Origin: Rhizobium sp. BK316
Lineage (GTDB): Bacteria > Pseudomonadota > Alphaproteobacteria > Rhizobiales > Rhizobiaceae
DNA: 64,000 bases
Reading direction: 5' to 3'
Assembly (NCBI RefSeq): GCF_014193695.1
Contig: NZ_JACHZR010000002.1
Span: 620,001-684,000, forward strand
Shown here piece after piece: positions 17,453 to 26,627 of this stretch. Position numbers and translations under genes: made by a program. Numbering within the stretch: position 1 is the first letter of the stretch; each line of letters opens with the position of its first letter. Below the pieces are notes generated by a model. That model had not been told where the DNA came from. It did not search any database and worked only from the letters and a program-made list of their open reading frames with translations.

Positions 17453-18889
17453 TCACACGTTCAGAAGGAGGAATTCCCGCTCCCAGGGGCTGATCACCTG
17501 CATGAAGGTTTCGAATTCGCCCCGCTTCACGCCGGCATAAAGGCCGATGAACTCTGCGCCAAAGACTTCTTCGAAAGCCGGCTCGTCTTCAAGCAGCGCC
17601 ACGGCTTCAAGAAGGCCGCGCGGCAGGTCGATAGAGCCTTCATTGGCCGAATCCTCGGTCGGCGCCGTCGGCTCGATCTCTCTCTGGATGCCGAGTAGGC
17701 CGGATGCCAGCGAGGCGGCAAGCGCCAGATAGGGATTGGCATCCGAACTCGGCAGGCGGTTTTCCACGCGCCGCGCCTGCGGATCGGAAACCGGCACGCG
17801 GAAGGCCGTCGTGCGGTTGTCGTAACCCCAGGCATTGTTGACCGGGCAGGACATGTCCGGCTGCAGGCGGCGGTAGGAGTTCACATAGGGTGCCAGCATG
17901 GCAAGCGCGCTCGGCACGTATTTCTGCATGCCGCCGATGAAGTGGAAGAATTCCTTCGAGGCCGAACCGTCATTGTTCGAGAAGACGTTCTTGCCGGTGT
18001 TGATGTCCACCACGGACTGGTGGATATGCATCGCCGAACCCGGCTGCCCCTGCATCGGCTTTGCCATGAAGGTCGCGTAGATATCGTGCTTCAGTGCCGC
18101 CTCGCGGATCGTGCGCTTGAAGAGAAACACCTGGTCGGCAAGTTCGATCGGATTGCCGTGACGGAGGTTGATTTCGAGCTGCGCCGGTCCTTCCTCGTGG
18201 ATCAGCGTATCGATCTCGAGGCCCTGCTTTTCCGAGAAGTGGTAGATGTCGTCGATCAGTTCGTCGAACTCGTTGATGCCGGCGATCGAATAACCCTGGC
18301 CGCCGAGGATCGAACGACCCGAACGACCCTTCGGCGGATGCAGCGGATAGTCCGGGTCGTCATTCGTGGCGACCAGGTAGAATTCGATTTCCGGCGCCAC
18401 GATCGGCTTCCAACCGCGTTCGGCATAGAGGCTGAGAATGCGCTTCAAGACGTTGCGCGGCGTGTAGGGAACTTCCTGTCCGTCGGAATTGACGATGTCG
18501 CAGATGACCTGCGCGGTCGGGTCGGTTTCCCAAGGTACTACGGATAGGGTGGAAAGGTCGGGCACGAGCTTCAGGTCGCTATCGCGCGGCTCGTAGCGGA
18601 AGCTCTCGGTTTCCTCGGGATATTCACCTGATATCGTGTGGCGGTAGATCGCCGAAGGCAGTGCGAGCGACGTGTTGGAGGTAAACTTGGAGGACGGCAT
18701 CATCTTGCCGCGCGGCACGCCGGCAAGGTCCGGCGTGATGCATTCGATGTCTTCGATCCCGCGTGCCCTCAGCCACTGCGCCGCTTCCTTCCAATTCGCA
18801 ACACCGCGCAGAGATCCGGGATCGGGAGGGGATTTCTTTGAGGCGGGTACGTTTCTGGCAGGCTTCAGCGTCGTCTTTTTTGGGGACAT
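17453..18889 (-). CDS. Glutamine synthetase-like gamma-glutamyl ligase (PuuA-type)
   Basis: A 478-residue GlnA-family protein. It carries family motifs: LIHEEGPAQLEINLRHGNP, the catalytic-domain FMAKPMQGQPGSAMHIHQS, and ENRLPSSDANPYLALAASLASG. Coupling to the downstream PuuB-like oxidase suggests gamma-glutamylputrescine synthetase (glutamate plus amine plus ATP) rather than ammonia assimilation. No GlnA-type adenylylation motif is visible at the C-terminus. The ATG at 18889 (MSPKKTTLKP) is preferred; a TTG at 18940 would extend it by 17 residues, and neither has a strong ribosome site. Confidence 0.85.
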   Translation of the reverse strand: MSPKKTTLKPARNVPASKKSPPDPGSLRGVANWKEAAQWLRARGIEDIECITPDLAGVPRGKMMPSSKFTSNTSLALPSAIYRHTISGEYPEETESFRYEPRDSDLKLVPDLSTLSVVPWETDPTAQVICDIVNSDGQEVPYTPRNVLKRILSLYAERGWKPIVAPEIEFYLVATNDDPDYPLHPPKGRSGRSILGGQGYSIAGINEFDELIDDIYHFSEKQGLEIDTLIHEEGPAQLEINLRHGNPIELADQVFLFKRTIREAALKHDIYATFMAKPMQGQPGSAMHIHQSVVDINTGKNVFSNNDGSASKEFFHFIGGMQKYVPSALAMLAPYVNSYRRLQPDMSCPVNNAWGYDNRTTAFRVPVSDPQARRVENRLPSSDANPYLALAASLASGLLGIQREIEPTAPTEDSANEGSIDLPRGLLEAVALLEDEPAFEEVFGAEFIGLYAGVKRGEFETFMQVISPWEREFLLLNV

Positions 18890-19018
18890 GACACACCGGT
18901 TTGTGTTGATCGTAACGCCATCATAACCGGAGTTTGGCAATTGGCGAGGGGGTGGAAGGCGTTGACATCAGCCCTTTGATGGAAAAAGAAGACGCGATTT
19001 CAGCAGGGAAAACGGATT

Positions 19019-20200
19019 TTGCAGCGCAAGAGCGATGTAATCGTCATCGGGGCGGGTGCCGCGGGCATGATGTGCGCCATCCGCGCCGGGCAGCGCGGCC
19101 GTTCTGTCACCGTGCTCGACCACGCCCGCGCGCCGGGTGAGAAGATCCGCATCTCCGGCGGCGGCCGCTGCAACTTCACCAATATCAACGCCGGCCCGAA
19201 GAACTTCCTCTCCGCCAACCCGCATTTCTGCAAATCGGCGCTTGCCCGTTTTACTCCGGCCGATTTCATCGCCATGGTGGATCGTCACGGGATCGCCTGG
19301 CATGAGAAGACGCTTGGCCAGCTTTTCTGCGATAACAGCGCCAAGGACATCATCTTCATGCTGCTCGACGAGATGCGCGCGGCGGGTGCCGCCTGGCATC
19401 TCGGCATCGAAATCTCGGGCGTGGAGAAGACCGAAAGCGGCTTCCGTGTCTCCACATCGGAAGGCCTCTTCGAAGCTTCCTCGCTCGTCATCGCAACCGG
19501 TGGAAAATCCATTCCCAAGATGGGGGCGACAGGCTTTGCTTATCGCATTGCCGAGCAGTTCGGTCTTGCTCTCACCGAAACGCGCCCCGGCCTCGTGCCC
19601 GTGACGCTCGACCCGATCCTGCTTGAAAGCATCGCGCCACTGTCAGGCATTTCCGCGCCAGCCGAGATCCGCCACGGAAAGACCGCTTTCCGCGAAGCCC
19701 TGCTCTTCACCCACCGCGGTCTCAGTGGCCCCGCCATCCTGCAGATTTCCTCCTACTGGCGGGAAGGCGATGCCATCACGATCGATATCGAACCGGATGT
19801 CGATATCGCCGCCCATCTGAAGAAGGCCAAGCAGACGAACGGACGCCAGTCGGCGCAGACCGCACTCGGCGAAATCCTGCCGAAGCGCCTGGCGCAATAT
19901 ATCGTCGAACGCGAGGCGATCGGCGGCAATATGGCCGACCTCTCCGACAAGCTGCTGACCCGGCTTGCCGACGCGGCGCAGAACTGGTCCGTCAGGCCCT
20001 CCGGTTCCGAAGGCTACCGCACGGCGGAAGTCACGCTCGGCGGCATCGACACCACGGCGCTCGATTCCCGCAGCATGCAGGCCAAGGCCGTTCCCGGTCT
20101 TTATTTCATCGGCGAATGCGTGGATGTGACCGGCTGGCTCGGCGGCTATAATTTCCAGTGGGCCTGGGCATCCGGTTTTGCGGCCGGTGAGACATTGTAA
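19019..20200 (+). CDS. HI0933/YhiN-family flavoprotein
   Basis: A 393-residue NAD(P)/FAD-dependent oxidoreductase of the HI0933 family. Visible are the dinucleotide-binding VIVIGAGAAGMMCAIRAG near the N-terminus, the family signature EKIRISGGGRCNFTN and the C-terminal GECVDVTGWLGGYNFQWAWA. The start must be the TTG at 19019, with AGGGA 8-10 bases upstream: an in-frame stop lies at 18977, and the first internal ATG (near 19069) would remove the FAD motif. The physiological role of the family is unknown. It is divergent from the glutamine-synthetase-like gene. Confidence 0.88.
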   Translation: MQRKSDVIVIGAGAAGMMCAIRAGQRGRSVTVLDHARAPGEKIRISGGGRCNFTNINAGPKNFLSANPHFCKSALARFTPADFIAMVDRHGIAWHEKTLGQLFCDNSAKDIIFMLLDEMRAAGAAWHLGIEISGVEKTESGFRVSTSEGLFEASSLVIATGGKSIPKMGATGFAYRIAEQFGLALTETRPGLVPVTLDPILLESIAPLSGISAPAEIRHGKTAFREALLFTHRGLSGPAILQISSYWREGDAITIDIEPDVDIAAHLKKAKQTNGRQSAQTALGEILPKRLAQYIVEREAIGGNMADLSDKLLTRLADAAQNWSVRPSGSEGYRTAEVTLGGIDTTALDSRSMQAKAVPGLYFIGECVDVTGWLGGYNFQWAWASGFAAGETL

Positions 20201-20366
20201 ACGCTAATATTTATAGACGCGAAACCTTTTGGGCGATTCAAGACTTCTTAAGGTTGGCTGCGCCATCCTGTCTCAATGGCAGGTTGGCAAAGCCGTTCCT
20301 AAATTAAGCTTTACCGGCAAGCTGTTTTGTTGGATTGTTGTATTTAGACAGAAGTGAGGTTTCGCA

Positions 20367-20510
20367 ATGAACAGAAACACTCGACGCGCCCGCGCCATCG
20401 CAATCGCCCAGGCAAAGCCTGATGCAAAGCTCGTAACTCTGCGCTATCTGATGCTCGCCGCCGGCGCGACCGCCGCCAGCATTGCTGTTCTTCTTTCCCA
20501 CTTCATCTGA
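20367..20510 (+). CDS. 47-residue single-span membrane peptide
   Basis: A short gene with a clear ribosome site (GAGG, 20355-20358) eight bases before the ATG. The product has a basic N-terminus (MNRNTRRARAIAIAQAKPDA). One hydrophobic helix follows (LRYLMLAAGATAASIAVLLS), with the end at HFI. Small proteins of this shape are common in rhizobial genomes, but I know no function. It stands alone between a flavoprotein gene and the first chemoreceptor. Confidence 0.6.
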   Translation: MNRNTRRARAIAIAQAKPDAKLVTLRYLMLAAGATAASIAVLLSHFI

Positions 20511-20799
20511 TCTTTTCGCAGCTTGAAATGGAAATGCTCGGTTTCGCGACTGATATATCGCGATTCCGCACCGTGCAATTTGCAACTATTGTGCGATCAC
20601 GGCTAACGCGCTCTCATCGCTTATCCGAAAATTAATATATAATCCGACACATTGTAGACGAATATTTGGGTGTTTCCGGTCTTGCCGGAGATGAACTGGC
20701 AATGATTGCCGCCCGCTCCAGGGTTTTCCCAACTGTTAGTAGATCAGCTCGATATGCACCCGGCTGGCGCCAGAAGGCTGCCGGCGGGAGGAGTGGTGT
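20511..20799. other. Promoter region of the first chemoreceptor, no gene seen
   Basis: A roughly 290-base AT-richer stretch upstream of the chemoreceptor. I see no clear -35/-10 pair, operator or terminator that I can defend. Confidence 0.4.
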
Positions 20800-20829
20800 A
20801 TGAAAGGCACGGCGCGCCATGTTCATTGA
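20800..20829 (+). CDS. Nine-codon upstream ORF overlapping the chemoreceptor start
   Basis: GGGAGGAG (20785-20792) is placed for the ATG at 20800. That frame encodes MKGTARHVH and stops at 20827-20829, eight bases beyond the chemoreceptor ATG at 20819. The chemoreceptor ATG has no strong ribosome site of its own, so coupled re-initiation is plausible. No protein evidence exists. Confidence 0.4.
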   Translation: MKGTARHVH

Positions 20830-23347
20830 CAAGATTCTTTCTCGTTTCAAGATTCAGACCAAGGTTCTGATTTTTGTTCTGCCATTCGTCATCACCATTT
20901 CCGCCGTCGGTCTGACTGGTCTTTATGCCTCCGGTCTGCTGCAGGGCCGGATGGAGATTTCCAACAGCGTTCTCCAGTCGCTGAGCGGGTTCAAGGATCT
21001 CTACGCGTCGATGGACGACTTCCTGCAGACGACCAACGAGCAGGCGCGCGACAAGCTCTACGCCGATATCAAGACCCAGGGGCAGACGCTGAACGCCACC
21101 ATGGCGCAGATCGGCGACAATGCCGGTCATGACAACCTGCAGGCTGCCATCGAGGGCACGAACGGCATTTCGGATACGGTCGGCAAGCTCTGGACCCTGC
21201 ACGAGCAGGAAGTGGCCCTCCGCAAGCAGATCGACGACGCCCAGAAAGTGATGATCACCAACCGCTTCAACGTCAGCTACGACGCCAAGCAGTTGGAAGA
21301 GAACGTCCGCACCGACGAAGGCAACGCGACGGCAACGCTGCGCGCTGCTGATCGTCTGCTGAAGGGCGGCGATACGCTTGCAGCCGCCATGAATGATTTC
21401 AATAAGGCGCAGACTTCGCCTGACAAGCTGAAGGTCGTGACCGATGCGCTGCCTCAGATCATCAAGGCGCAGCGCATGATCGAGATCTCCGTACCGCAGA
21501 ACCAGAAGAGCATGACGCAGTCGATGGCGCAGACCGTCAGCGATCTGAAAGCTCAGGCGGCAGCACCCGATGCCGGCACGGATGAGGGCGTTGCCAACCT
21601 TGGTCGTCTCGTTTCCCGCTTCCGCCAGATGTCGACTTACACGCAGCTCACCGCCACGCAGATGATGCGCGAGGCAACGACGACCTTCGTGGAGCTCGAC
21701 AGCCGCATCGCCCAGACCAACTCGGTGTTGGAGGATACGCGGCGCCTTGAAAGCTCCATCTATTCGCTGCAGCTCGTGCTTGCCGATTTCAATGCCAAGC
21801 CGAACAAGGAAAATCGCGTTCGTCTGAACCAGGAAATCGCCACGCTCAACACCATGCTGAACACCCTTCAGGCAAGTGCCAAGGGTATGAATTTCGCCGG
21901 GGACATTGTCGACGCGATTTCGCCGGCTCTCGTCTCGATGGACAAGGGCGCACAGTCCCTCGTCGATGTGATCAATCAGCGCACGACCGATTATGCCGCA
22001 GCACGACAGCAGCTTGATGGCGTCTGGCGCCAATTGACGAGCTTCGCGGAAGTGCAGAAGCAGACCGCCGGTACAGAGCGCGATCAGGCCAACAGCATCT
22101 CCGTCGGCACGACTGCGCTCGGCATCCTGGTGTCCATCATCGGCGGCATTGCGCTGGTGCTGACGCTGCAGCGGCCGATCGCCCAGATCACCGCAGCCAT
22201 GCGCCGCATTGCGGAAGGTGCGCTCGACACCAACATCTCCGGCGAGAAGCGTTCCGATGAAATCGGCGATATTGCTCGCGCGCTCGGCATCTTCAAGGAA
22301 AATGCCATCTCCAAGATCCGTATCGAGGAGCAGAGTGACGAAGAGCGTCAGGCCGCCGAGCATGAACGCCAGCGCAACGATGCTGAAAAGCGCGAGATGG
22401 ACAGGCAGATCGAATATGCCGTCAACCAGCTTGCCGCCGGTCTTGAGCGCATGTCTCAGGGCGATATCTCGACGACGATCGATACGCCCTTCATCGGTCG
22501 CCTCGAACAACTCCGTCAGGATTTCAACGGCTCGATGATGCGCCTTCAGGCCACGATGAGCCAGATCCGCGACAACGTGCAGATGATCCAGGGCAACGGC
22601 AACCAGATGGCCCAGTCCGCCGAGGATCTCTCCAAGCGCACTGAGCAGCAGGCCGCGTCGCTGGAAGAAACCGCCGCCGCCGTCGACCAGATTACCGTCA
22701 CCGTCCGCTCGTCTGCCGAGCGCGCCAAGGATGCCGACCAGATCGTCCGTCAGGCCAAGCGCAGTGCCGATGACTCGGCTGTCGTCGTCAACAATGCGAT
22801 CGACGCCATGGGACGCATCGAGGATGCGTCGCGCCAGATCGAGCAGATCATCGGCGTCATCGACGAGATCGCCTTTCAGACCAACCTTTTGGCACTCAAT
22901 GCCGGCATCGAAGCCGCCCGTGCCGGTGAAGCCGGCAAGGGCTTCGCCGTCGTCGCCATGGAAGTCCGCGAGCTTGCCCAGCGCTCTGCCGCTGCCGCGC
23001 AGGAGATCAAGGGTCTCATCAACAAGTCAACGAACGAGGTCAATTCCGGTTCGCAGTTCGTACAGGAAACCGGAACGGTTCTCGCCAAGATCAGCGCCCA
23101 GATCGTGACGATCAGCCAGCACGTCGAAATGATCGCCCGCGCCAGCCACGACCAGTCGAGCGCGCTGCAGGGGGTCAATTCCACCGTCAACCAGATGGAC
23201 CAGATGACCCAGCAGAACGCTGCGATGGTAGAAGAAACCACTGCCGCAAGCCGCGAGCTGGCAAACGAGGCGGATGCGCTGCTGCATCTCGTGCAGCAGT
23301 TCAAGATCGACGGCGGCAGCGACATGCACATCTACCGCGCCGCCTGA
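20819..23347 (+). CDS. Methyl-accepting chemotaxis protein
   Basis: An 842-residue chemoreceptor. A membrane helix at about 12-40 is followed by a large, mostly helical periplasmic domain (about 40-425) with no Cache or PAS signature. The second helix is near 428-455 (TTALGILVSIIGGIALVLTL). HAMP follows (about 456-510), then a second HAMP-like unit (FIGRLEQLRQDFNGSM, about 560). The signalling hairpin tip is [20 protein letters not shown]. It lacks a C-terminal CheR-tethering pentapeptide. It ends at a strong terminator and is followed by a second receptor with an almost identical signalling half, suggesting tandem duplication with a swapped sensor. Confidence 0.93.
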   Translation: MFIDKILSRFKIQTKVLIFVLPFVITISAVGLTGLYASGLLQGRMEISNSVLQSLSGFKDLYASMDDFLQTTNEQARDKLYADIKTQGQTLNATMAQIGDNAGHDNLQAAIEGTNGISDTVGKLWTLHEQEVALRKQIDDAQKVMITNRFNVSYDAKQLEENVRTDEGNATATLRAADRLLKGGDTLAAAMNDFNKAQTSPDKLKVVTDALPQIIKAQRMIEISVPQNQKSMTQSMAQTVSDLKAQAAAPDAGTDEGVANLGRLVSRFRQMSTYTQLTATQMMREATTTFVELDSRIAQTNSVLEDTRRLESSIYSLQLVLADFNAKPNKENRVRLNQEIATLNTMLNTLQASAKGMNFAGDIVDAISPALVSMDKGAQSLVDVINQRTTDYAAARQQLDGVWRQLTSFAEVQKQTAGTERDQANSISVGTTALGILVSIIGGIALVLTLQRPIAQITAAMRRIAEGALDTNISGEKRSDEIGDIARALGIFKENAISKIRIEEQSDEERQAAEHERQRNDAEKREMDRQIEYAVNQLAAGLERMSQGDISTTIDTPFIGRLEQLRQDFNGSMMRLQATMSQIRDNVQMIQGNGNQMAQSAEDLSKRTEQQAASLEETAAAVDQITVTVRSSAERAKDADQIVRQAKRSADDSAVVVNNAIDAMGRIEDASRQIEQIIGVIDEIAFQTNLLALNAGIEAARAGEAGKGFAVVAMEVRELAQRSAAAAQEIKGLINKSTNEVNSGSQFVQETGTVLAKISAQIVTISQHVEMIARASHDQSSALQGVNSTVNQMDQMTQQNAAMVEETTAASRELANEADALLHLVQQFKIDGGSDMHIYRAA

Positions 23348-23372
23348 TTCCAGCCTTCCATTCGCAATGCAA

Positions 23373-23400
23373 ATGGCCCCGTTTTCGGGGCCATTTTTAT
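23373..23400 (+). terminator. Rho-independent terminator of the first chemoreceptor gene
   Basis: A perfect stem ATGGCCCCG/CGGGGCCAT (23373-23381 with 23386-23394) with a TTTT loop, followed by TTTTAT. It lies 25 bases after the stop. Confidence 0.93.
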
Positions 23401-23604
23401 TCACCGATCAAAACATGCTAAGGTTGTGAAAAAAGAGACGGATTGAAATTTTTCCGCCTTGATGACGGATGATGCACGCATGAAGTCATACTGGATTTGA
23501 AAAAAGACAAGAAAAAGGGGCAGCGCGAACCCTGCGTTAAGAGAAAATTTTCCCTAACGCAGTCTTATGAACGTCATAGAGGTTGTGTTCGCCAGAGGTT
23601 CCAG

Positions 23605-25446
23605 ATGCGTTTCTTTTCGACATCCATCGTGCGGCAGATCGTTGCTATCACGCTGCTTCTGCTTGCGGTCAGCACCGCAGCGATTGTCGGCGTGACCTAT
23701 TACAACCTCGGCAGCTATGTCATGGACAGCGCGGTATCCGACGCGAAGGATGCAAGCCGCTCGATGGCGGTTCTCTATGGCGCAAGCGATGCTGACGTCC
23801 GCATCGATCTGAAGGACAATGTTCTGTCCGGCGTCACCGAAGACAAGATCCCGGCCTTCGGCGACTATTCGCTTGTTGATCGCACGGCGCAATCGATCGC
23901 CGGCGTCGCCACCATCTTCGAAAAACAGGGAGGCGATTACGTCCGCGTCTCCACCAATGTGAAGAAGGAAAATGGCGACCGTGCCGTCGGCACCAAGCTT
24001 GCCGCGGATCATCCCGCCCAGCCTGTGCTCGCACAGGGTAATGCCTATTACGGTCCGGCGGACCTGTTCAGCCGCAAGTTCATGACAGGTTATTTCCCGG
24101 TCAAGAATCCTTCGGGCGCCACAATCGGCATCCTCTTCATCGGCATACCCATGGAAGTCTATTACCAGCGTATGAACGAACTGCAGACGCTGGTTCTTAG
24201 TGTCGGCGCCGTGGTGATGCTGCTCGTCGGCGTGCTCGCTTTCTATGCGATCCGCCGTTCTGTCAGGCCGATGCAGGCGCTGACATCAAGCGTGCGCGCC
24301 ATTTCGTCGGGTGATCTCGTCAGCGCCGTTCCCTGCGTCGAAAAGAAGAACGAATTCGGCGACATCGGCCGTGCCCTCGCTCTCTTCCGCGACAGCGCGG
24401 TCGCCCGCCAGGAACTGGAAACGCAGGCCGCCGAACAGCGCGCCCTGAACGATGCCGAGCGCAGCCGCAACGATGCGGAGAAGCGCACGCTGGACGGCCA
24501 AATCGATTTTGCCGTCAATCAGCTTGCCGCCGGTCTCGGACGCCTGTCGCAGGGCGACGTCTCGCAGACCATCGAAACGCCTTTCGTCGGCCGGCTCGAA
24601 CAGCTCCGCATGGACTTCAACACCTCGCTCCTGCGCCTCCAGGATACGCTCACGCGCATTCGGGCGAGCGCTGCTTCTATTCAACGCAACAGCGGTTCGG
24701 TTTCGGCCTCGGCTGACGAGCTCTCCAAGCGCACCGAATCCCAGGCCGCGAGCCTTGAGGAGACGGCAGCCGCCGTCGAAGAGATCACCGTCACAGTCCG
24801 CTCTTCCGCCGAGCGCGCGCACGAGGCAAACAATGTCGTTGCCGCAACCAAGCGGACGGCCGACAGTTCCGGTGCCGTCGTCAGTGACGCGGTCGCTGCG
24901 ATGGGCCGCATCGAAGACGCCTCGCAGCGCATCGAGCAGATCATCGTCGTCATCGACGATATCGCCTTCCAGACCAACCTGCTGGCACTGAATGCCGGCG
25001 TCGAGGCAGCTCGTGCCGGTGAGGCTGGCAAGGGCTTTGCCGTCGTCGCCCAGGAAGTGCGTGAGCTTGCCCAGCGCTCGGCAACCGCCGCCAAGGAAAT
25101 CAAGGCGCTGATCGACCAGTCGACGCGCGAGGTCAATGCCGGTTCCGAGCTTGTGCAGAAGACGGGCAGCGTGCTCGCCTCGATCAGCCATGAGATCATT
25201 GCGATCAGCGGTCATGTCGAAACCATCGCCACGGCAAGCCGCGACCAGTCGGCCGCCCTCCAGGATGTCAACAGCTCCGTCAACGCCATGGACCAGATGA
25301 CGCAGAAGAATGCCTCCATGGTTGCCGAAGCCACGCAGGCAAGCCGCCAGCTGGCGGAAGAGGCCGACATGCTGATGGCGCTCATCGAGCAGTTCCGCCT
25401 CGCCGAAGGCGCTGCCAGTCATGGCCGCGTGAGACAGGCGGCTTGA
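23605..25446 (+). CDS. Methyl-accepting chemotaxis protein with Cache-type sensor
   Basis: A 613-residue chemoreceptor. The ATG at 23605 is chosen because AGAGG lies seven bases upstream; a TTG 36 codons earlier only adds a charged tail before the membrane helix. The first helix is near 9-30. The periplasmic domain (about 31-195) has the Cache_3/Cache_2-type end ([36 protein letters not shown]). The second helix is near 200-222, then HAMP, a second HAMP-like unit, and the hairpin tip [20 protein letters not shown]. The signalling half is closely related to the preceding receptor. There is no C-terminal pentapeptide. Confidence 0.92.
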   Translation: MRFFSTSIVRQIVAITLLLLAVSTAAIVGVTYYNLGSYVMDSAVSDAKDASRSMAVLYGASDADVRIDLKDNVLSGVTEDKIPAFGDYSLVDRTAQSIAGVATIFEKQGGDYVRVSTNVKKENGDRAVGTKLAADHPAQPVLAQGNAYYGPADLFSRKFMTGYFPVKNPSGATIGILFIGIPMEVYYQRMNELQTLVLSVGAVVMLLVGVLAFYAIRRSVRPMQALTSSVRAISSGDLVSAVPCVEKKNEFGDIGRALALFRDSAVARQELETQAAEQRALNDAERSRNDAEKRTLDGQIDFAVNQLAAGLGRLSQGDVSQTIETPFVGRLEQLRMDFNTSLLRLQDTLTRIRASAASIQRNSGSVSASADELSKRTESQAASLEETAAAVEEITVTVRSSAERAHEANNVVAATKRTADSSGAVVSDAVAAMGRIEDASQRIEQIIVVIDDIAFQTNLLALNAGVEAARAGEAGKGFAVVAQEVRELAQRSATAAKEIKALIDQSTREVNAGSELVQKTGSVLASISHEIIAISGHVETIATASRDQSAALQDVNSSVNAMDQMTQKNASMVAEATQASRQLAEEADMLMALIEQFRLAEGAASHGRVRQAA

Positions 25447-25664
25447 TATTTGCATTCATTTCTGCCGGGCTGCACTTTCGTGTGCCCGGCGCCTCGATTT
25501 CTCGGCTCGGTTAGCCAGGCGGCAAATCGCACCAAGGGGCTGCTTGCGACCGTATTGTAAAACGCGTCTTCGTCTTTAATCCGGTCGCGTCTCGTTCGCT
25601 GCAGCAATCTTGCCCGCTGCATCCGGCCAGCAATGTCGGCGATCAGGAAACTTTCGATCATCAT
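25419..25664 (-). CDS. Hypothetical 81-residue protein
   Basis: A small frame with a good ribosome site (AAAGGAC, 5 bases before the ATG at 25664; a second ATG follows directly). The product starts [20 protein letters not shown] and is rich in Arg; no family recognised. Its start faces the LysR gene at 25751, and its 3' end overlaps the end of the chemoreceptor by 28 bases on the opposite strand. The last 15-20 codons therefore read antisense to a real gene and may not be conserved. Confidence 0.45.
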   Translation of the reverse strand: MMIESFLIADIAGRMQRARLLQRTRRDRIKDEDAFYNTVASSPLVRFAAWLTEPRNRGAGHTKVQPGRNECKYQAACLTRP

Positions 25665-25750
25665 GATGTCCTTTCGTTTGTGGACATCAATTGATCTACA
25701 CATCAAAAAACGCTTCTTAAACAGGCGAAATCCCATTATGTTTTTCACTC

Positions 25751-26620
25751 ATGAAAAACAGTAACTGGGATTCCTATCAGCTTTTCCTTAAGGTCGCCCG
25801 CACTGGCGGTCTGACGGGCGCAAGCGCCGCCACTGCTTTGAGCCCGGCGACCATCGGCCGCCGCATGCTCGAGCTCGAGCAGGAACTCGGCCGCACACTC
25901 TTTCACCGCAGTCAGACAGGCTACCGCCTGACATCAGATGGCCAGATCCTCGTCGATCATCTGCAGGAAATGGAGGCTGCCGCCCGGAAGGTCGACGCGT
26001 GGCGGCAATCTTCCGAGGGTGGGGGCACCGTCAGGATTACGGCCGGCACATGGATCTCCTGGCTGTTGACGGAGAATTTTTCGGCAATCCGCATGCCGGC
26101 GGACACGTTTGCCATTTCCCTTGTTATCGGCGAAGCGCGGGCGAACCTGAATTACCGGGAAAGTGATATCGGCATCCGCGCCTTCGAGCCGGACGAAAGC
26201 AATCTCGCCGCCCGTCAGCTCGGCGAAGTCGCCTATGCGGTCTATGTCAGGCGCAATGCCAGCCGGGACGATGCCAGATGGATCGCCGTCGGCGCGGAGG
26301 ATGCGATCTCCGCCTATCTGCGCTGGCCTTATCAGAATGCTGCGTCCGCGATCGTCGCGACGGTCAACCGTCCGCGCTCCCTGCCGGACCTGGTGCGTAC
26401 GGGGGCGGGAAAGGCGGTGCTGCCCTGTTTCGTCGGCGATCTCGATCCCGAACTGGAACGATGCGGTGGCGAACTGCCGGAGCTGCGTCACCGCCAGTGG
26501 ATCGTCATGAATGCCGAGGATCGTCACCGCCCGGAAATCCGCACGGTTGCCGACCGCATGACGAGGCTTTTGAAAAGCTATACCGACCTCTTCGCCGGCA
26601 AGCGCGCCAGTCGCGGATGA
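25751..26620 (+). CDS. LysR-family transcriptional regulator
   Basis: A 289-residue regulator. The N-terminal winged HTH is clear (GGLTGASAATALSPATIGRR, residues about 16-35, then ELEQELGRTLFHRSQTGYRL). It is followed by a shortened effector domain. No ribosome site of quality precedes the ATG. It is divergent from the 81-residue gene and convergent with the LuxR gene. The target is unknown; LysR regulators often control the divergent neighbour. Confidence 0.85.
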   Translation: MKNSNWDSYQLFLKVARTGGLTGASAATALSPATIGRRMLELEQELGRTLFHRSQTGYRLTSDGQILVDHLQEMEAAARKVDAWRQSSEGGGTVRITAGTWISWLLTENFSAIRMPADTFAISLVIGEARANLNYRESDIGIRAFEPDESNLAARQLGEVAYAVYVRRNASRDDARWIAVGAEDAISAYLRWPYQNAASAIVATVNRPRSLPDLVRTGAGKAVLPCFVGDLDPELERCGGELPELRHRQWIVMNAEDRHRPEIRTVADRMTRLLKSYTDLFAGKRASRG

Positions 26621-26627
26621 TCTGGCG

